Below are positions 6,623-7,326 of a stretch of DNA of 7,326 nucleotides, piece by piece (the first letter of the stretch is position 1; the number at the start of each line of letters is the position of its first letter). Made by a program: the position numbers and the translations under genes. The DNA is from Bacteroidota bacterium. GTDB lineage: Bacteria; Bacteroidota; Bacteroidia; NS11-12g; UBA9320. The notes under the pieces were generated by a model. That model saw only the letters and a program-made list of their open reading frames with translations, was not told the origin of the DNA and did not search any database. Location: contig CANMPY010000088.1 of the NCBI GenBank assembly GCA_947499775.1, positions 1 to 7,326 of the forward strand, read 5' to 3'.

Positions 6623-7326
6623 ATGTACGCTCTAATTAAATCCATACTTTTTCTTTGGTCGCCCGAAAAGGCTCATACGCTAACTATGCGTATACTAAGC
6701 TTAGTTTATGCCATCCCTGGAGGAAAAATATTATTGTTAAAACTCTTTAGCGCTAATTCAGAGCACACCAAAGTTTCGTTCTGTGGATTAACCTTCAAAA
6801 ACGGAGTAGGTTTAGCGGCAGGATTTGATAAAGATGCAAAGTATATTGACGTTCTGAATTGTTTAGGATTTGGTTTTATCGAAATTGGGACCCTTACACC
6901 CAAACCGCAATTGGGCAATGAAATGCCCCGCTTATTTAGGTTGCCAGGCGACGAAGCTTTAATAAACAGAATGGGCTTTAATAATGGCGGTGTAGATGCT
7001 GCCGTTGAACGATTGAAAAAAGTAACATCAGATTGTATCATTGGAGGCAATATTGGTAAAAATAAGACTACACCTAATGATGAAGCTTACAACGATTATG
7101 CGTATTGTTTTGTAAAACTTTACGAGCATGTGCATTATTTTGTGGTAAACGTAAGCTCTCCCAACACGCCAGGTCTACGTGAACTTCAGGAAAAACCTGC
7201 CTTAAAAAAAATACTAACCGGCTTGCAATCCGAAAGGACGAAATTTATAAAAAACGGTCACCCATCCAAACCAATCTTGCTTAAAATAGCCCCAGACCTA
7301 AATGAAGCACAATTAGATGATATCAT
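6623..7326 (+). CDS. pyrD: Dihydroorotate dehydrogenase (quinone), class 2, partial (right edge)
   Basis: The first 234 codons of an enzyme usually about 335-345 residues long are present; the frame is open at the window's end. PyrD oxidises dihydroorotate to orotate in pyrimidine synthesis and gives the electrons to membrane quinone through FMN. The N-terminus (M1-Y-A-L, W12-S-P-E-K-A-H18) is the membrane-associating helical region found only in class 2 enzymes, and it fixes the start. The barrel follows with A65-A-G-F-D-K70, E87-I-G-T-L-T92, N115-R-M-G-F-N-N121, G142-N-I-G-K-N147 and V175-N-V-S-S-P-N-T182. S179 aligns with the catalytic-base serine S175 of E. coli PyrD, and K70 with the FMN-binding lysine. 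It is transcribed away from sdhC, 224 bp apart. No Shine-Dalgarno motif precedes the ATG. Nothing suggests damage in the visible part. Confidence 0.96.
   Translation, partial: MYALIKSILFLWSPEKAHTLTMRILSLVYAIPGGKILLLKLFSANSEHTKVSFCGLTFKNGVGLAAGFDKDAKYIDVLNCLGFGFIEIGTLTPKPQLGNEMPRLFRLPGDEALINRMGFNNGGVDAAVERLKKVTSDCIIGGNIGKNKTTPNDEAYNDYAYCFVKLYEHVHYFVVNVSSPNTPGLRELQEKPALKKILTGLQSERTKFIKNGHPSKPILLKIAPDLNEAQLDDI

Noticed and set aside
6706..7050. Minus-strand open frame
   Set aside because: It is antisense to pyrD, whose FMN and active-site motifs are unmistakable on the plus strand.

Overview
The window looks like a chromosomal segment of a Bacteroidota (Bacteroidetes) bacterium. It is AT-rich. 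Its signal peptides end in the '..AQ' style common in that phylum. It has a near-perfect Bacteroidota promoter (TTG, 20 bp, TACCTTTG), and most starts lack a Shine-Dalgarno sequence. It also carries a type-B sdhCAB operon with one large five-helix cytochrome b558 subunit.

Layout, left to right. (1) Positions 1-80, minus strand: the first 26 codons of a secreted protein that runs off the left edge, with its own promoter at 112-142. (2) A probable terminator at 144-177 closes the operon to its right. (3) 184-1029, minus: a secreted protein with four YD/RHS-like repeat units. (4) 1050-2891, minus: a polytopic membrane protein related to prolipoprotein diacylglyceryl transferase (Lgt), with a long C-terminal beta-rich extension. 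The annotated frame stops at a TAA at 1200-1202. The same frame continues for 49 convincing codons to a TAG at 1050-1052, so the gene seems to carry a premature stop. (5) 2932-6398, minus: sdhB, sdhA and sdhC, read in the order C-A-B. (6) 6399-6622: a divergent intergenic region with a 17-bp palindrome and an 11-bp-phased direct repeat. (7) 6623 to the right edge, plus strand: the start of pyrD, the quinone-linked class 2 dihydroorotate dehydrogenase, which leaves the window before its stop.

SdhCAB (succinate to fumarate, or the reverse) and PyrD (dihydroorotate to orotate) both exchange electrons with the membrane quinone pool. All minus-strand genes from sdhC down to 184 are closely spaced (8-48 nt, and 20 nt if the interrupted Lgt-like frame is counted whole), so they may form one transcription unit. 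The sdh and pyrD genes are ordinary. The most unusual object is the Lgt-like fusion: motif residues important in true Lgt are replaced, it carries extra membrane segments and a beta-rich tail, it has a cysteine cluster, and it has an in-frame stop. No mobile element, CRISPR array, tRNA or rRNA was seen.
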